A stretch of 39,877 nt of DNA from an uncultured Synergistales bacterium (GTDB lineage Bacteria > Synergistota > Synergistia > Synergistales > Aminobacteriaceae), in NCBI GenBank assembly GCA_905233215.1, contig CAJODC010000014.1:1-39877 (forward strand). The letters are read 5' to 3'. Shown one piece after another: positions 31,179 through 38,884 of the stretch; positions within the stretch are counted from its first letter, which is position 1, and the number at the start of each line of letters is the position of its first letter. Below the pieces are notes generated by a model that saw only the letters and a list, made by a program, of their open reading frames with translations, searched no databases and had not been told where the DNA came from. The translations under genes were made by a program, and so were the position numbers.

Positions 31179-32435
31179 CTAAATGCTTCCGATGTCAGTT
31201 CGGTATCTCATTCCAGAAAAGTTTATGAGCTTCACTGCCTCATACGCTTTTTCTTTTGCCGACTCTAAATCGCTTGATACAGCGTTGACCGCCAAGACTC
31301 TTCCGCCTGAAGTGATTAACTTTCCGTCCTCAAGTTTCGTGCCTGCGTGGAAAACTTCAACGCCTTCGAGATTCTCACTTTCGCCCAAATCAATCTCGTA
31401 ACCCGTCAGGACATGGCCGGGATAACCTGATGAAGCGCAGACGACACAGCATGACGCGCCGTCAGTGAACGAAACATCAACGTCAGCAAGTCTCTCATCG
31501 CTCACAGCAGTCATAACGTCAAGCAAATCTGACTTCATCAAAGGCAAGACCGCTTCAGCTTCAGGGTCTCCGAATCGGCAGTTGTACTCAATAACTTTCG
31601 GGCCGTCCTTCGTCAACATCAATCCGAAATAGAGACAGCCTTTGAACGTTCTGCCTTCTTTGTTCATGGCCTCGACTGTCGGAAGAAAAATATTCTTCAT
31701 GCAATAGTCAGCGATTTCGGGAGTGTAATAAGGGTTTGGAGCGATAACGCCCATTCCGCCGGTGTTAGGGCCTCTGTTGCCGTCATAGGCTCGTTTGTGA
31801 TCCATTGATGAGACCATCGGGACGATTGTTTTTCCGTCAGTGAAAGCTAGAACGGTAGCCTCATGTCCTGTCAAACACTCTTCAATGATGATGCGTTCAC
31901 CGCTCTTGTCGAAAATTTTATCCTTCATGCAGGAAATTATAGCGTCCTTTGCCTGCTGGAAATTCTCAGCGACCGTAACGCCTTTACCCTTAGCGAGACC
32001 GTCAGCCTTAATGACGATCGGACAATCCGAGAGAGCAGCGTGAGAAAGTGCCTTGTCGATTTCGGTGAAGACCTCGTAACGTGCCGTAGGAATGCCGTAC
32101 TTCTTCATGAGTTCTTTTGCGAATACCTTGCTGCTCTCAATCATTGCCGCTTTCTGAGTCGGACCGAAACACTTTATGCCCTCATCTTCGAGACGGTCAA
32201 CAGCTCCGAGTGCTAGAGGGTCATCAGGAGCGACAACGGCGAAATCAATATCGTGAACTTTTGCGAATGATACGATGCTGTTGATGTCTTCCGCTGAAAT
32301 TTTCACGCATTCCGCAAGCTGAGAGATACCGCCGTTTCCGGGAAGGGCGTAAATTTTTGTTACTTTGGGATTTTTGGCGATGAGTTTCGTGATTACGTGT
32401 TCACGTCCGCCGCCGCCGATTATGAGTATGTTCAT
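31179..32435 (-). CDS. purD: Phosphoribosylamine-glycine ligase (GAR synthetase)
   Basis: PurD joins phosphoribosylamine and glycine using ATP, the second step of purine synthesis. The 418 residues have the N-terminal domain start MNILIIGGGGREHVI and GNGGISQLAE, the ATP-grasp domain (IVIKADGLAKGKGVTVAE at about 132-149, GHEATVLAFTDG, HKRAYDGNRGPNTGGMGV) and LYFGLMLTKDGPKVIEYNCR with the metal-binding FGDPEAE motif. All expected regions are present. It is the last gene of the pur run, 55 bases after the AICAR transformylase gene, a gap in which I see nothing else. The peptide operon promoter abuts its end. Confidence 0.97.
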   Translation of the reverse strand: MNILIIGGGGREHVITKLIAKNPKVTKIYALPGNGGISQLAECVKISAEDINSIVSFAKVHDIDFAVVAPDDPLALGAVDRLEDEGIKCFGPTQKAAMIESSKVFAKELMKKYGIPTARYEVFTEIDKALSHAALSDCPIVIKADGLAKGKGVTVAENFQQAKDAIISCMKDKIFDKSGERIIIEECLTGHEATVLAFTDGKTIVPMVSSMDHKRAYDGNRGPNTGGMGVIAPNPYYTPEIADYCMKNIFLPTVEAMNKEGRTFKGCLYFGLMLTKDGPKVIEYNCRFGDPEAEAVLPLMKSDLLDVMTAVSDERLADVDVSFTDGASCCVVCASSGYPGHVLTGYEIDLGESENLEGVEVFHAGTKLEDGKLITSGGRVLAVNAVSSDLESAKEKAYEAVKLINFSGMRYRTDIGSI

Positions 32436-32490
32436 GTTGTTATCTGCTTCCTTTCAGTTGATGAATATACCGCTAATGTCTCACTCTCCT

Positions 32491-33621
32491 TTAATGATGG
32501 AATAACCTTCTGCCCGTCATCACCATAGCCATTCCGTAATCATCGCAAGCCTTAATCACCAAGTCATCACGAATCGATCCTCCGGGCTGCGCAACGAATT
32601 TCACTCCGCTGAGTCTCGCTCTCTCTATGCTGTCAGGGAACGGGAAAAACGCATCGCTCCCCAAACTTGCTCCGCCGTTCGAGGCGATGAAGTCTCTTTT
32701 TTCGTCAGCACTCAGAAAATCTCCCGTCAACATTGAGCTTATTGCGTTGTCCCGTTCTGGTCTGCCTAAGTCATCACGGAACTCAAGCTCCAAAATCTTC
32801 GGGTGTCCTCGAAGTAATCGCAGGTCGGCTTTGTCGCACGCAAGTTTCACGCAGTGTAAACGAGACTGCTGGCCCGCTCCGACTCCGAGTGTCTGTCCGT
32901 CTTTCGTTACACAGACTGAATTTGACTGCGTGTATTTCAGCGTGATTAACGCAAGCATCAAGTCTCTTCTTGCCGACTCTGGAATATTTTTGCTGACCGT
33001 AACTGGAGAGTCGAATTTTGACGGATCAATGACGGGAGCGTTGTTGCGTCCCTGCTCAAAAGTTATCCCGAAAATGTCTCGTGTCTCGGTCGATTCAGGC
33101 TCATAATCAGGATCGATCTTGACGACTGCGTAACTGCCTTTCCGTTTTGACTTCAGGATTTCGAGAGCCTTCGGTGTGTAGGACGGAGCGATTATTCCGT
33201 CTGAGACTTCACGCTTGATGAATGACGCTGTGATTTCATCGCATTCATCGCTCAACGCTATCCAGTCTCCGAACGATGACAATCTGTCAGTACCCCTTGC
33301 GCGGGCGTAGGCGCAGGCAAGAGGCGAGGCGTTAATGTCGAGGTTATTGTCGACAAAAAAAATCTTCTTCTCTTCGTCCGTCAAAGGAAGTCCGACAGCT
33401 GCTCCGGCCGGGCTTACGTGCTTGAATGACGCTGCCGAAGGAAGTTTCAACGAGGCTCGAAGCTCTTTGACCAGCTGCCACGAATTGAGAGCGTCAAGAA
33501 AGTTAATGTAACCCGGACGGCCGTTGAGAATTTCGAGAGGAAGAGGCGAGTCATCTCTCATGAAAATTCTTGCCGGAATCTGATTGGGATTCGTTCCGTA
33601 TTTCAATGCGTATTCGTTCAT
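32491..33621 (-). CDS. purH: Stand-alone AICAR transformylase (PurH C-terminal domain only)
   Basis: The 376-residue protein corresponds to the AICAR formyltransferase half of PurH, which adds the last carbon to give FAICAR using formyl-tetrahydrofolate. It starts ALKYGTNPNQIPARIF, the domain's usual beginning. The catalytic Lys67-His68 sit in SFKHVSPAGAAVG; SNSVCVTKDGQTLGVGAGQQ and AFFPFPDSIE follow. It ends GRRLFHH, whose final His matches the C-terminal active-site His. The N-terminal IMP cyclohydrolase (MGS-like) domain is absent. The ATG has AGGAGG eight bases upstream, so this is not a truncated gene. The cyclohydrolase function is probably supplied by the PurO-like domain of the upstream gene, which ends three bases before. 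Confidence 0.93.
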   Translation of the reverse strand: MNEYALKYGTNPNQIPARIFMRDDSPLPLEILNGRPGYINFLDALNSWQLVKELRASLKLPSAASFKHVSPAGAAVGLPLTDEEKKIFFVDNNLDINASPLACAYARARGTDRLSSFGDWIALSDECDEITASFIKREVSDGIIAPSYTPKALEILKSKRKGSYAVVKIDPDYEPESTETRDIFGITFEQGRNNAPVIDPSKFDSPVTVSKNIPESARRDLMLALITLKYTQSNSVCVTKDGQTLGVGAGQQSRLHCVKLACDKADLRLLRGHPKILELEFRDDLGRPERDNAISSMLTGDFLSADEKRDFIASNGGASLGSDAFFPFPDSIERARLSGVKFVAQPGGSIRDDLVIKACDDYGMAMVMTGRRLFHH

Positions 33622-33624
33622 CGT

Positions 33625-34854
33625 TCATGCCTCCTGTGTGTTGAATAATTTATCCCTGTAGCCGTTATCGTCATAGTACCTGACATAAAGCGCAACCCTG
33701 TAGCTCTCGCCAAGTTCAGTCCACAAAGAATCGGCAAATGTCTCAATGTCATCGCTTATTCTGACCTCTCTCGGTTCTCCCATGAATGACGGCAGAATTT
33801 CACCGCTCATTACATCGTGGTCATAAGTGTGAATGAGTCTTCCCTTTCCTTTTTCGTAAGAGTACTCGAAGAAATAGCGTCCTGCTCTCTTGAGTATGCT
33901 CATCTTGTAGCCGTCATCTGTCATCAATGCGCTTATTCTCGGCGTGTAGTGCGGTGCGTCAGGTTCGTATTCCCTCGTTCTTAACGCTCCCTCAAAAGTT
34001 CCGCCGTCCTTCAATGAGTCATAGATTGTGTCGGTCTGATCTCCGTTCGTTACGATAATGCTGCCGTCAAAAATCCTCAATGGCGCGTAAAGTATCAGTG
34101 AAGGGTCAAAATTCTTGTCCTCTCTCGTCAACTTGATGATTAACTCATCGCCGTTACGCTCAAACCTCCGGGCCTTGCTTGAGACACTCCGTCCCATGAT
34201 GAAGTAAGCAAGCATCTTATGGCCTGAAGGAGTCATTCCCGTGATTATTCCTCGACCGGCGTATTTCTGCTGGCGTGGGAAAATTCTCGGCTCAATCTTT
34301 CGGCACAAAGCCTCAACAGCTCTCGGAAGTATTACCCATTCTGCACGCTCCATGACTCTTCTCTGCAATGTCTCGGGCGTGTCATCGGGCAGAATCTCAA
34401 CGGCCTTTTGAGCGATTATCTCGCCTCCGTCTGGTACTTCGTTGACAAAATGAACAGTCGCTCCAGTAACTTTCACTCCCGATTTCAACACAGCTTCGTG
34501 AACTTTGAGACCGTAAAAACCTTTTCCGCAAAATGACGGTATCAATGAAGGGTGAACATTCACGATCGGAACTTTCACAGCCTCGATGAAATTCTTGCTC
34601 AATATCTTCATGAAGCCTGCGAGAACGATAACATCAGGCTTGACTTCATTCAGTGCCGAAAGTATTTCGCTCTCGCTTTCCGCTGTTCTTGACACAATCC
34701 CGGCCATGTCGGCACGTTTCAGCGCAAACGCTCCGGGATTGTTCGATATTACCTGAACGATTCGCCCTGATGACAGAACGCCGTTGCCTTGAGCGTCAAT
34801 CAGGGCTTGAAGATTCGTTCCTCCTCCTGAAACTAAGACAGAAATTTTCAGCAC
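33625..34854 (-). CDS. Fusion of GAR transformylase (PurN) and PurO-like IMP cyclohydrolase
   Basis: Residues about 1-190 are PurN: SVLVSGGGTNLQALIDA (5-21), LAGFMKILS, NVHPSLIPSFCGKGFYGLKV with Asn99 and His101, GATVHFVNEVPDGGEII with His135 and Asp142, all expected for formyl transfer to GAR. Residues about 198-395 match the archaeal-type IMP cyclohydrolase PurO family: YAGRGIITGMTPSGHKMLAY, then FIMGRSVSSKARRF, DPSLILYAPLR, VTNGDQTDTIYD and PHYTPRI. That enzyme closes the ring of FAICAR to IMP. The start is GTG 34854, nine bases after GGAGG; it overlaps the purM stop by seven bases. One protein would thus do step 3 and the final step, with the FAICAR-making gene next to it. Domain calls strong; activity of the fusion is inferred. 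Confidence 0.9.
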   Translation of the reverse strand: MLKISVLVSGGGTNLQALIDAQGNGVLSSGRIVQVISNNPGAFALKRADMAGIVSRTAESESEILSALNEVKPDVIVLAGFMKILSKNFIEAVKVPIVNVHPSLIPSFCGKGFYGLKVHEAVLKSGVKVTGATVHFVNEVPDGGEIIAQKAVEILPDDTPETLQRRVMERAEWVILPRAVEALCRKIEPRIFPRQQKYAGRGIITGMTPSGHKMLAYFIMGRSVSSKARRFERNGDELIIKLTREDKNFDPSLILYAPLRIFDGSIIVTNGDQTDTIYDSLKDGGTFEGALRTREYEPDAPHYTPRISALMTDDGYKMSILKRAGRYFFEYSYEKGKGRLIHTYDHDVMSGEILPSFMGEPREVRISDDIETFADSLWTELGESYRVALYVRYYDDNGYRDKLFNTQEA

Positions 34855-35864
34855 AGTATGAGTCCTCCTTCAACTTTCACAATCTCACCGATAACATAAC
34901 CATCAGTAACACTCAAAATTTCATCAGCGTTCTTACCGTCAGCAACAAGCACCATTCCAACGCCCATGTTGAAGACGTGGTACATCTCATCATGAGGAAT
35001 GTTCCCGGTCTTCTCGATAACGTCAAAAATCGCCGGCGTTCTTACGGCTGACAGTTCGATTTTTGCTGACAGTCCTTCGGGCAACGCTCTCGGTATATTC
35101 TCCCAAAATCCTCCGCCCGTGATGTGTGCGATTGATTTCACGAGTTTCATCACGGGCTTAACTGTCTTAACGTAAATTCTTGTCGGCGTTAGAAGTTCAT
35201 CGCCTAACTTTTTTCCGAGTTCAGAAACATAGCCGTTCATGTCGCAGTCAGCAAAAACTTTCCTGACCAGTGAAAATCCGTTTGAATGCACTCCTGTTGA
35301 CGGAAGAGCTATAACGGTGTCGCCTGCTCTGACATTCAAAGGGTCAAGAATTTCATCACGTTCAACAGCTCCGACACAAAATCCGGCGATGTCGTACTCG
35401 TTTTCGGGGTAGAAGCCGGGCATTTCGGCTGTCTCTCCTCCGATTAAAGCGCATTCTGACTGTACACAGCCTTCCGCGACTCCTGAGACTATTTCGGCGA
35501 CTCTTTCGGGAATATTCTTGCCGACCGCTACATAATCCAGAAAGAATAACGGTTCAGCACCGCAGCAAAGCACGTCATTCACGCACATAGCAACGCAGTC
35601 AATGCCGACAGTGTCATGACGGTTCATCGTGAACGCAATCTTGAGCTTCGTTCCAACACCGTCAGTGCCTGAGACAAGCACAGGCCGTCTCATTCCTTCA
35701 GGAAGCTCGAACATTCCTCCGAAACCTCCGAGTCCTCCGAGAACTTCGGATCTCATCGTTCGGGCAACATGTTCACGCATAAGCCTCACAGCATCGTAAC
35801 CGGCTTGAACGTCAACGCCCGAATCCCTGTAACTATTGCTGACTGAATCTCGCTCTGATGTCAT
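34848..35864 (-). CDS. purM: Phosphoribosylformylglycinamidine cyclo-ligase (AIR synthetase)
   Basis: PurM closes the imidazole ring of FGAM with ATP. The 338 residues fit the family: YRDSGVDVQAGYDAV (12-26) at the N-terminus, VSGTDGVGTKLKIAF (64-78, ATP loop), DCVAMCVNDVLCCGAEPLFF, GGETAEMPGFY, PSTGVHSNGFSLVRK and HITGGGFWENIPRAL. The start ATG 35864 lies 32 bases inside the end of purE, so the two are tightly coupled. The end overlaps the purN fusion. Confidence 0.97.
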   Translation of the reverse strand: MTSERDSVSNSYRDSGVDVQAGYDAVRLMREHVARTMRSEVLGGLGGFGGMFELPEGMRRPVLVSGTDGVGTKLKIAFTMNRHDTVGIDCVAMCVNDVLCCGAEPLFFLDYVAVGKNIPERVAEIVSGVAEGCVQSECALIGGETAEMPGFYPENEYDIAGFCVGAVERDEILDPLNVRAGDTVIALPSTGVHSNGFSLVRKVFADCDMNGYVSELGKKLGDELLTPTRIYVKTVKPVMKLVKSIAHITGGGFWENIPRALPEGLSAKIELSAVRTPAIFDVIEKTGNIPHDEMYHVFNMGVGMVLVADGKNADEILSVTDGYVIGEIVKVEGGLILC

Positions 35865-36330
35865 TGTCTTTCTTCATCACACTTTCTGACATTTTCGCCG
35901 ACTCTTTTTCGAGACGTTCATACAATCCGCTCTCACTGTCAGCAAGAATCCTCGCCGCAAGCCAAGCGGCATTCGCTCCTCCGTCAATCGCTACACACGC
36001 AACAGGCACTCCCGGCGGCATCTGTGCTGTTGACAAAAGAGCGTCCATTCCGCCCAAGTCCGAACCCTTCACAGGCACTCCGATGACGGGCAAGCGAGTG
36101 TGAGCGGCCAAAACTCCAGCGAGAGCGGCCGACTTCCCTGCAATCGCTATGATCGCTCCGAAGCCGGAAGATTTAGCGTTGACGGCAAATTCACGGGCTT
36201 TTTCGGGCGTTCTGTGAGCCGAAATCACACGAACCTCAAAAGGCATCTCAAGACGCTTGAGAACTTCAACACATTTTTCAGCGATGGGAAGATCTGAGTC
36301 GCTCCCGATTATTATTGCTGTCTTCTTCAT
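35833..36330 (-). CDS. purE: N5-carboxyaminoimidazole ribonucleotide mutase (class I PurE)
   Basis: PurE shifts the carboxyl group of N5-CAIR to give CAIR. The 165-residue protein has GSDSDLPIAEKC (9-20), VISAHRTPEKAREF (catalytic His in SAHRTP), IAGKSAALAGVLAAHT, RLPVIGVPV and LLSTAQMPPGVPVACVAI. SAHRTP and the PVIGVPV-QMPxGVPV pattern indicate class I. No purK is in the window. Its ATG overlaps the csrA stop (ATGA at 36330-36327) and lacks a clear ribosome site, so translation probably depends on csrA. Its tail is longer than usual and overlaps purM. Confidence 0.95.
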   Translation of the reverse strand: MKKTAIIIGSDSDLPIAEKCVEVLKRLEMPFEVRVISAHRTPEKAREFAVNAKSSGFGAIIAIAGKSAALAGVLAAHTRLPVIGVPVKGSDLGGMDALLSTAQMPPGVPVACVAIDGGANAAWLAARILADSESGLYERLEKESAKMSESVMKKDNDIRARFSQQ

Positions 36331-36614
36331 GACTCTGGCTGACTGTTCACGTGGACTGTCGGAATCTTGCTGAGTTTCGAGAACGCCGACAACGGAAGCT
36401 GCGGTGTCGCTTTGAGATCGGCGGTCTTCGGAGCTTCTGAGGCTGCTTTGTTTTCCTCAACGATGATGTCCCAGAGTTCTTTTCGCCAAATCTGTGTCGA
36501 TTGCGGAGCGGTTATTCCCAGTCTCACAACATCGCCCCTCACGTCAATCACCATAACTTCAATGTCAGTGCCTATCTGTATGCTCTCGTTGACACGCCTG
36601 CTTAACACTAACAT
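36327..36614 (-). CDS. csrA: Translational regulator CsrA with extended C-terminus
   Basis: CsrA binds GGA motifs in mRNA leaders and blocks or alters translation, notably of flagellin in FliW-bearing bacteria. Residues 1-60 are the CsrA core: MLVLSRRVNESIQIG, VMVIDVRGDVVRLGITAP and the IYxE-like helix WDIIVEEN. The total of 95 residues is longer than usual (60-75); the extra tail of about 35 residues is Pro/Ser/Lys-rich and of unknown use. The ribosome site TGGAGG lies in the fliW end and contains a GGA that CsrA itself could bind. Starts right at the fliW stop (TAAATG) and overlaps purE. Confidence 0.96.
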   Translation of the reverse strand: MLVLSRRVNESIQIGTDIEVMVIDVRGDVVRLGITAPQSTQIWRKELWDIIVEENKAASEAPKTADLKATPQLPLSAFSKLSKIPTVHVNSQPES

Positions 36615-37097
36615 TTACGCAACGCCTCCATTCTGAGCGGAAGCCTTCATCTTTTCACGCACTTCATCAGGAAACACAATGTGCCTTATCGGGTATTCCT
36701 CATTGAGAGCGATTACTTGAACGGCTTTGTGGGACTTGAGGTTTATGAGAATGGGTGCGCGTAAGTTAGCGGTCATGTTCCAAGGGGCTGACTCTGGAAT
36801 TGACACGACAATCAAAAGTGCAAGGTCTGAAGGGTTTACACTGCCGATGAGCTTCAATTCGTCTTCGGGGATTCTTGCGTTGTAATCCGGCTGAACAGCA
36901 TCAGGCGATGTTACAGGGAGTGCCAAATCACCGTCATCAAGAGACTGAAGCCACTTCACTGCGCTGTCATCACTTCCGGCTAATATCCACTCATGTTTTG
37001 TCTCAAACGCCGGAATGCCTCGAGGGAAAAATAACACGTCATCTTCTGAGTATGAGACTGACCCGAAACGAGTTGTCTCGATTTTTTTGTCTGACAT
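36615..37097 (-). CDS. fliW: Flagellar assembly factor FliW
   Basis: FliW binds CsrA and frees flagellin mRNA, linking flagellin level to its synthesis. The 160-residue protein shows the family plan: TTRFGSVSYSEDDVLFFPRG (9-28), IPAFETKHEWIL, VKWLQSLDDGDLALPVTSP, LLIVVSIPE, TANLRAPILINLKSHKAVQV and the YPIRH end. The csrA gene follows immediately, the usual pairing. The ATG has only a weak AGAAAG upstream. The promoter must lie in 37098-37261, which holds operator-like repeats. First gene of the run that continues into purine genes. Confidence 0.96.
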   Translation of the reverse strand: MSDKKIETTRFGSVSYSEDDVLFFPRGIPAFETKHEWILAGSDDSAVKWLQSLDDGDLALPVTSPDAVQPDYNARIPEDELKLIGSVNPSDLALLIVVSIPESAPWNMTANLRAPILINLKSHKAVQVIALNEEYPIRHIVFPDEVREKMKASAQNGGVA

Positions 37098-37130
37098 TTT
37101 AGTATCACATGCTTTCTGATTAAATCTTCT

Positions 37131-37145
37131 TTATCATAATGATAA
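37131..37145. promoter_or_regulatory. Perfect 15-base palindrome in the fliW/yvyF divergent region
   Basis: TTATCATAATGATAA is a perfect inverted repeat (seven-base arms, central A) lying 34 bases upstream of the fliW ATG. Its position is right for an operator or a -10 region of the fliW run. Regulator unknown. Confidence 0.5.
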
Positions 37146-37177
37146 CATGTTGAATGTTCTTTGCTTCAGTTTTGTGA

Positions 37178-37227
37178 ATTGTAAACTAAAAATTTTCGCA
37201 TTGTAAACCTTCCTTCTTATTGTAAAA
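37178..37227 (+). repeat. Three direct repeats ATTGTAAA(C/A) ahead of the yvyF-like genes
   Basis: ATTGTAAAC occurs at 37178-37186 and 37200-37208, and ATTGTAAAA at 37219-37227. The spacings of 22 and 19 bases are close to two helical turns, so a protein could bind one face of the DNA. The second copy supplies TTGTAA (37201) and the third TAAAAT (37223-37228), 16 bases apart, which could be a weak sigma-70 promoter for 37262. Confidence 0.45.
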
Positions 37228-37261
37228 TTATTACGTATATTTTCACTGGGAGAGTTCCGAA

Positions 37262-37645
37262 ATGGCACTTAGGGAATGCAAAGTTTGCAAGACGCTTTAC
37301 GATGATGAGACATTCGCCGGACCGAGCGAGATATGTCATGACTGCCGAATGAGACTCGAAGGAACTTACGGACGAATACATAACTACCTGCGTGACCGTT
37401 ACCCGCAACAAAGAAAAATCGACATTGACCGACTCGCTCATGACACTGGAACAACAGAGGCCGAGATGCGTATCATTCTGGAATTAGGCTGGCTTGAACG
37501 AGACATACAGACTTACAGCGGAACAATGTCAGACCGTCAATTATTGGCAAAAGAATTTGACAGGGAACTGGCCAAAATGATAGAACGAAAGAAAGCAAGG
37601 ACATACGGCGGAAAGTATTACGCCAGAAAACGAAAGAAAAAATGA
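37262..37645 (+). CDS. YvyF-like zinc-ribbon/HTH protein, copy 1
   Basis: The 127-residue protein has an N-terminal zinc ribbon (Cys6, Cys9, Cys25, Cys28; CKVC and CHDC). An amphipathic helix (RIHNYLRDRYP) and a helix-turn-helix-like part (DIDRLAHDTGTTEAEMRIILELGW) follow, and it ends very basic (KYYARKRKKK). This is the plan of YvyF-type proteins found in flagellar operons near flgM and csrA/fliW. Cytosolic; possibly a regulator. GGGAGAG precedes the ATG. A paralog follows after 16 bases. Family call moderate. Confidence 0.72.
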   Translation: MALRECKVCKTLYDDETFAGPSEICHDCRMRLEGTYGRIHNYLRDRYPQQRKIDIDRLAHDTGTTEAEMRIILELGWLERDIQTYSGTMSDRQLLAKEFDRELAKMIERKKARTYGGKYYARKRKKK

Positions 37646-37661
37646 GGGGGATTGCTAACAA

Positions 37662-38072
37662 ATGGCTTTAACAGAGTGCAAGCTGTGCCGGAGAGTTTAC
37701 AACGGCTTTGAGGGTCAGAAAATATGCAGTCAGTGTATACAGAGACTCGAAACTATTTACGGTCATGTTCACGAGTTCATGAGGGACAATAGGGACAGGG
37801 ATTTTGACCTTGACACTCTTGCTGACGAAATGGACATCAGCCCTGTTGATATTCAGGCACTTGTCGACTTAGGCTATATTGAACGGGACATGCAGACATA
37901 CAGCCGGGACAAGAAAGGAACTCGTCAAAAGCTCGCCGAAGCGATCAACGGTGAAGTCGAAAAACTCAAGCGAAACATAACGACTTACGGCGGAGACGTA
38001 TACGCTCGTGAGTCACACCGCAAGAAAGATGACGAGAGACAATACGCTTTCGACTTTCAGCGCAGAAAATGA
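37662..38072 (+). CDS. YvyF-like zinc-ribbon/HTH protein, copy 2
   Basis: This 136-residue paralog of the previous gene shares the pattern MAL-ECK-C near the start, ICSQC, the helix YGHVHEFMRDN and the HTH-like DLDTLADEMDISPVDIQALV, as well as the IERDMQTYS and TTYGGDVYAR segments seen as LERDIQTYSG and RTYGGKYYAR in copy 1. Cysteines are Cys6, Cys9, Cys22 and Cys25. Tandem duplication is the simplest explanation, with clear divergence since. AGGGGGATTG is its ribosome site. Its stop overlaps the prepilin peptidase start (ATGA at 38069-38072). Confidence 0.72.
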   Translation: MALTECKLCRRVYNGFEGQKICSQCIQRLETIYGHVHEFMRDNRDRDFDLDTLADEMDISPVDIQALVDLGYIERDMQTYSRDKKGTRQKLAEAINGEVEKLKRNITTYGGDVYARESHRKKDDERQYAFDFQRRK

Positions 38073-38869
38073 CGACTGAGCTTGTTGTAACATCTGCGCT
38101 TCTCGGAGCGTGTTTCGGTTCGTTCCTGAACGTCATAGCGCACAGGAGCATACAAGGCCGTTCATGGTGGGGCAGTGAGCGTTCAGTCTGCGAGTCATGC
38201 GGTCATGTCTTGGGCGCAACCGAACTGATACCGATTGTGTCATGGCTTGTTCAGCGTGGAAGGTGCAAACATTGCGGTGCGAAAATCTCGGCACGTTACA
38301 TCATCATTGAGATAGTGTGCGCTGTTCTTGCCGTGATGATAATGTTTCGTTTCGGCTTATCGTGGGCAGGGCTGATTGTCTCAGTAGGGACGATGGGACT
38401 TGTGCTGAACTCACTGACGGATTTTGAGTCGGGCGATGTCTTTGACGTTTTCGCGCTTGCTCCGGGCATCGCAGGATTGCTGATTCGATGTGCCGGAGGA
38501 GTTTGGGCTGTTGTTGACGGTCTTGAGGGAGCTGCAGCAGGCTGGGGAATTTTCGCACTGATAATATTTCTCTCACGAGGCGGAATGGGCTGGGGCGATG
38601 CTGTATTCATGGCCGGGATCGGTGCGATAATGGGATTGAAACTGACTTTGTTTGCGTTCTACGCAGGGATAATGACGGGCGGATTTTTTGTGATAATAAT
38701 GATGCTTATCGGCCGACTTCACTGGGGTAAGGGAGAAGCGGTGCCGTTAGTGCCGTTTTTGTCGATAGGGAGCTTTGTGACGATGATTTTTTGCGATGAG
38801 ATATTTTCTTACTTGGGACGAAGGATTTTGTCGCCGGAAATTTTATCGTTGACATGGCCGTTCAACTAG
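38069..38869 (+). CDS. pilD: Type IV prepilin peptidase / N-methyltransferase
   Basis: PilD cleaves prepilin leaders at the inner membrane and methylates the new N-terminus. The 266-residue protein has the N-terminal GACFGSFLNVIAHR motif (13-26), the CxxC pair Cys41/Cys44 and Cys66/Cys69 (methylase zinc site), several membrane spans and two catalytic aspartates: Asp118 in the LTDFESGD region and Asp177 in GMGWGDA (GxGD type). So both activities look possible. It is coupled to the yvyF-like gene by overlap. No pilin genes are in the window; type IV pili or a type II secretion system elsewhere must be the client. Confidence 0.92.
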   Translation: MTTELVVTSALLGACFGSFLNVIAHRSIQGRSWWGSERSVCESCGHVLGATELIPIVSWLVQRGRCKHCGAKISARYIIIEIVCAVLAVMIMFRFGLSWAGLIVSVGTMGLVLNSLTDFESGDVFDVFALAPGIAGLLIRCAGGVWAVVDGLEGAAAGWGIFALIIFLSRGGMGWGDAVFMAGIGAIMGLKLTLFAFYAGIMTGGFFVIIMMLIGRLHWGKGEAVPLVPFLSIGSFVTMIFCDEIFSYLGRRILSPEILSLTWPFN

Positions 38870-38884
38870 AAAGGAGAAATTGTG

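Noticed and set aside
32491-33621. PurH gene truncated at its 5' end (pseudogene)
   Set aside because: It has its own ribosome site and ATG, begins exactly at the transformylase domain and keeps all active-site residues. A PurO-like domain next door supplies the missing activity.
35833-36330. Class II PurE
   Set aside because: AGKSAALAG departs from the usual AGGAAHLPG, but SAHRTP and the PVIGVPV/QMPxGVPV blocks are those of class I.
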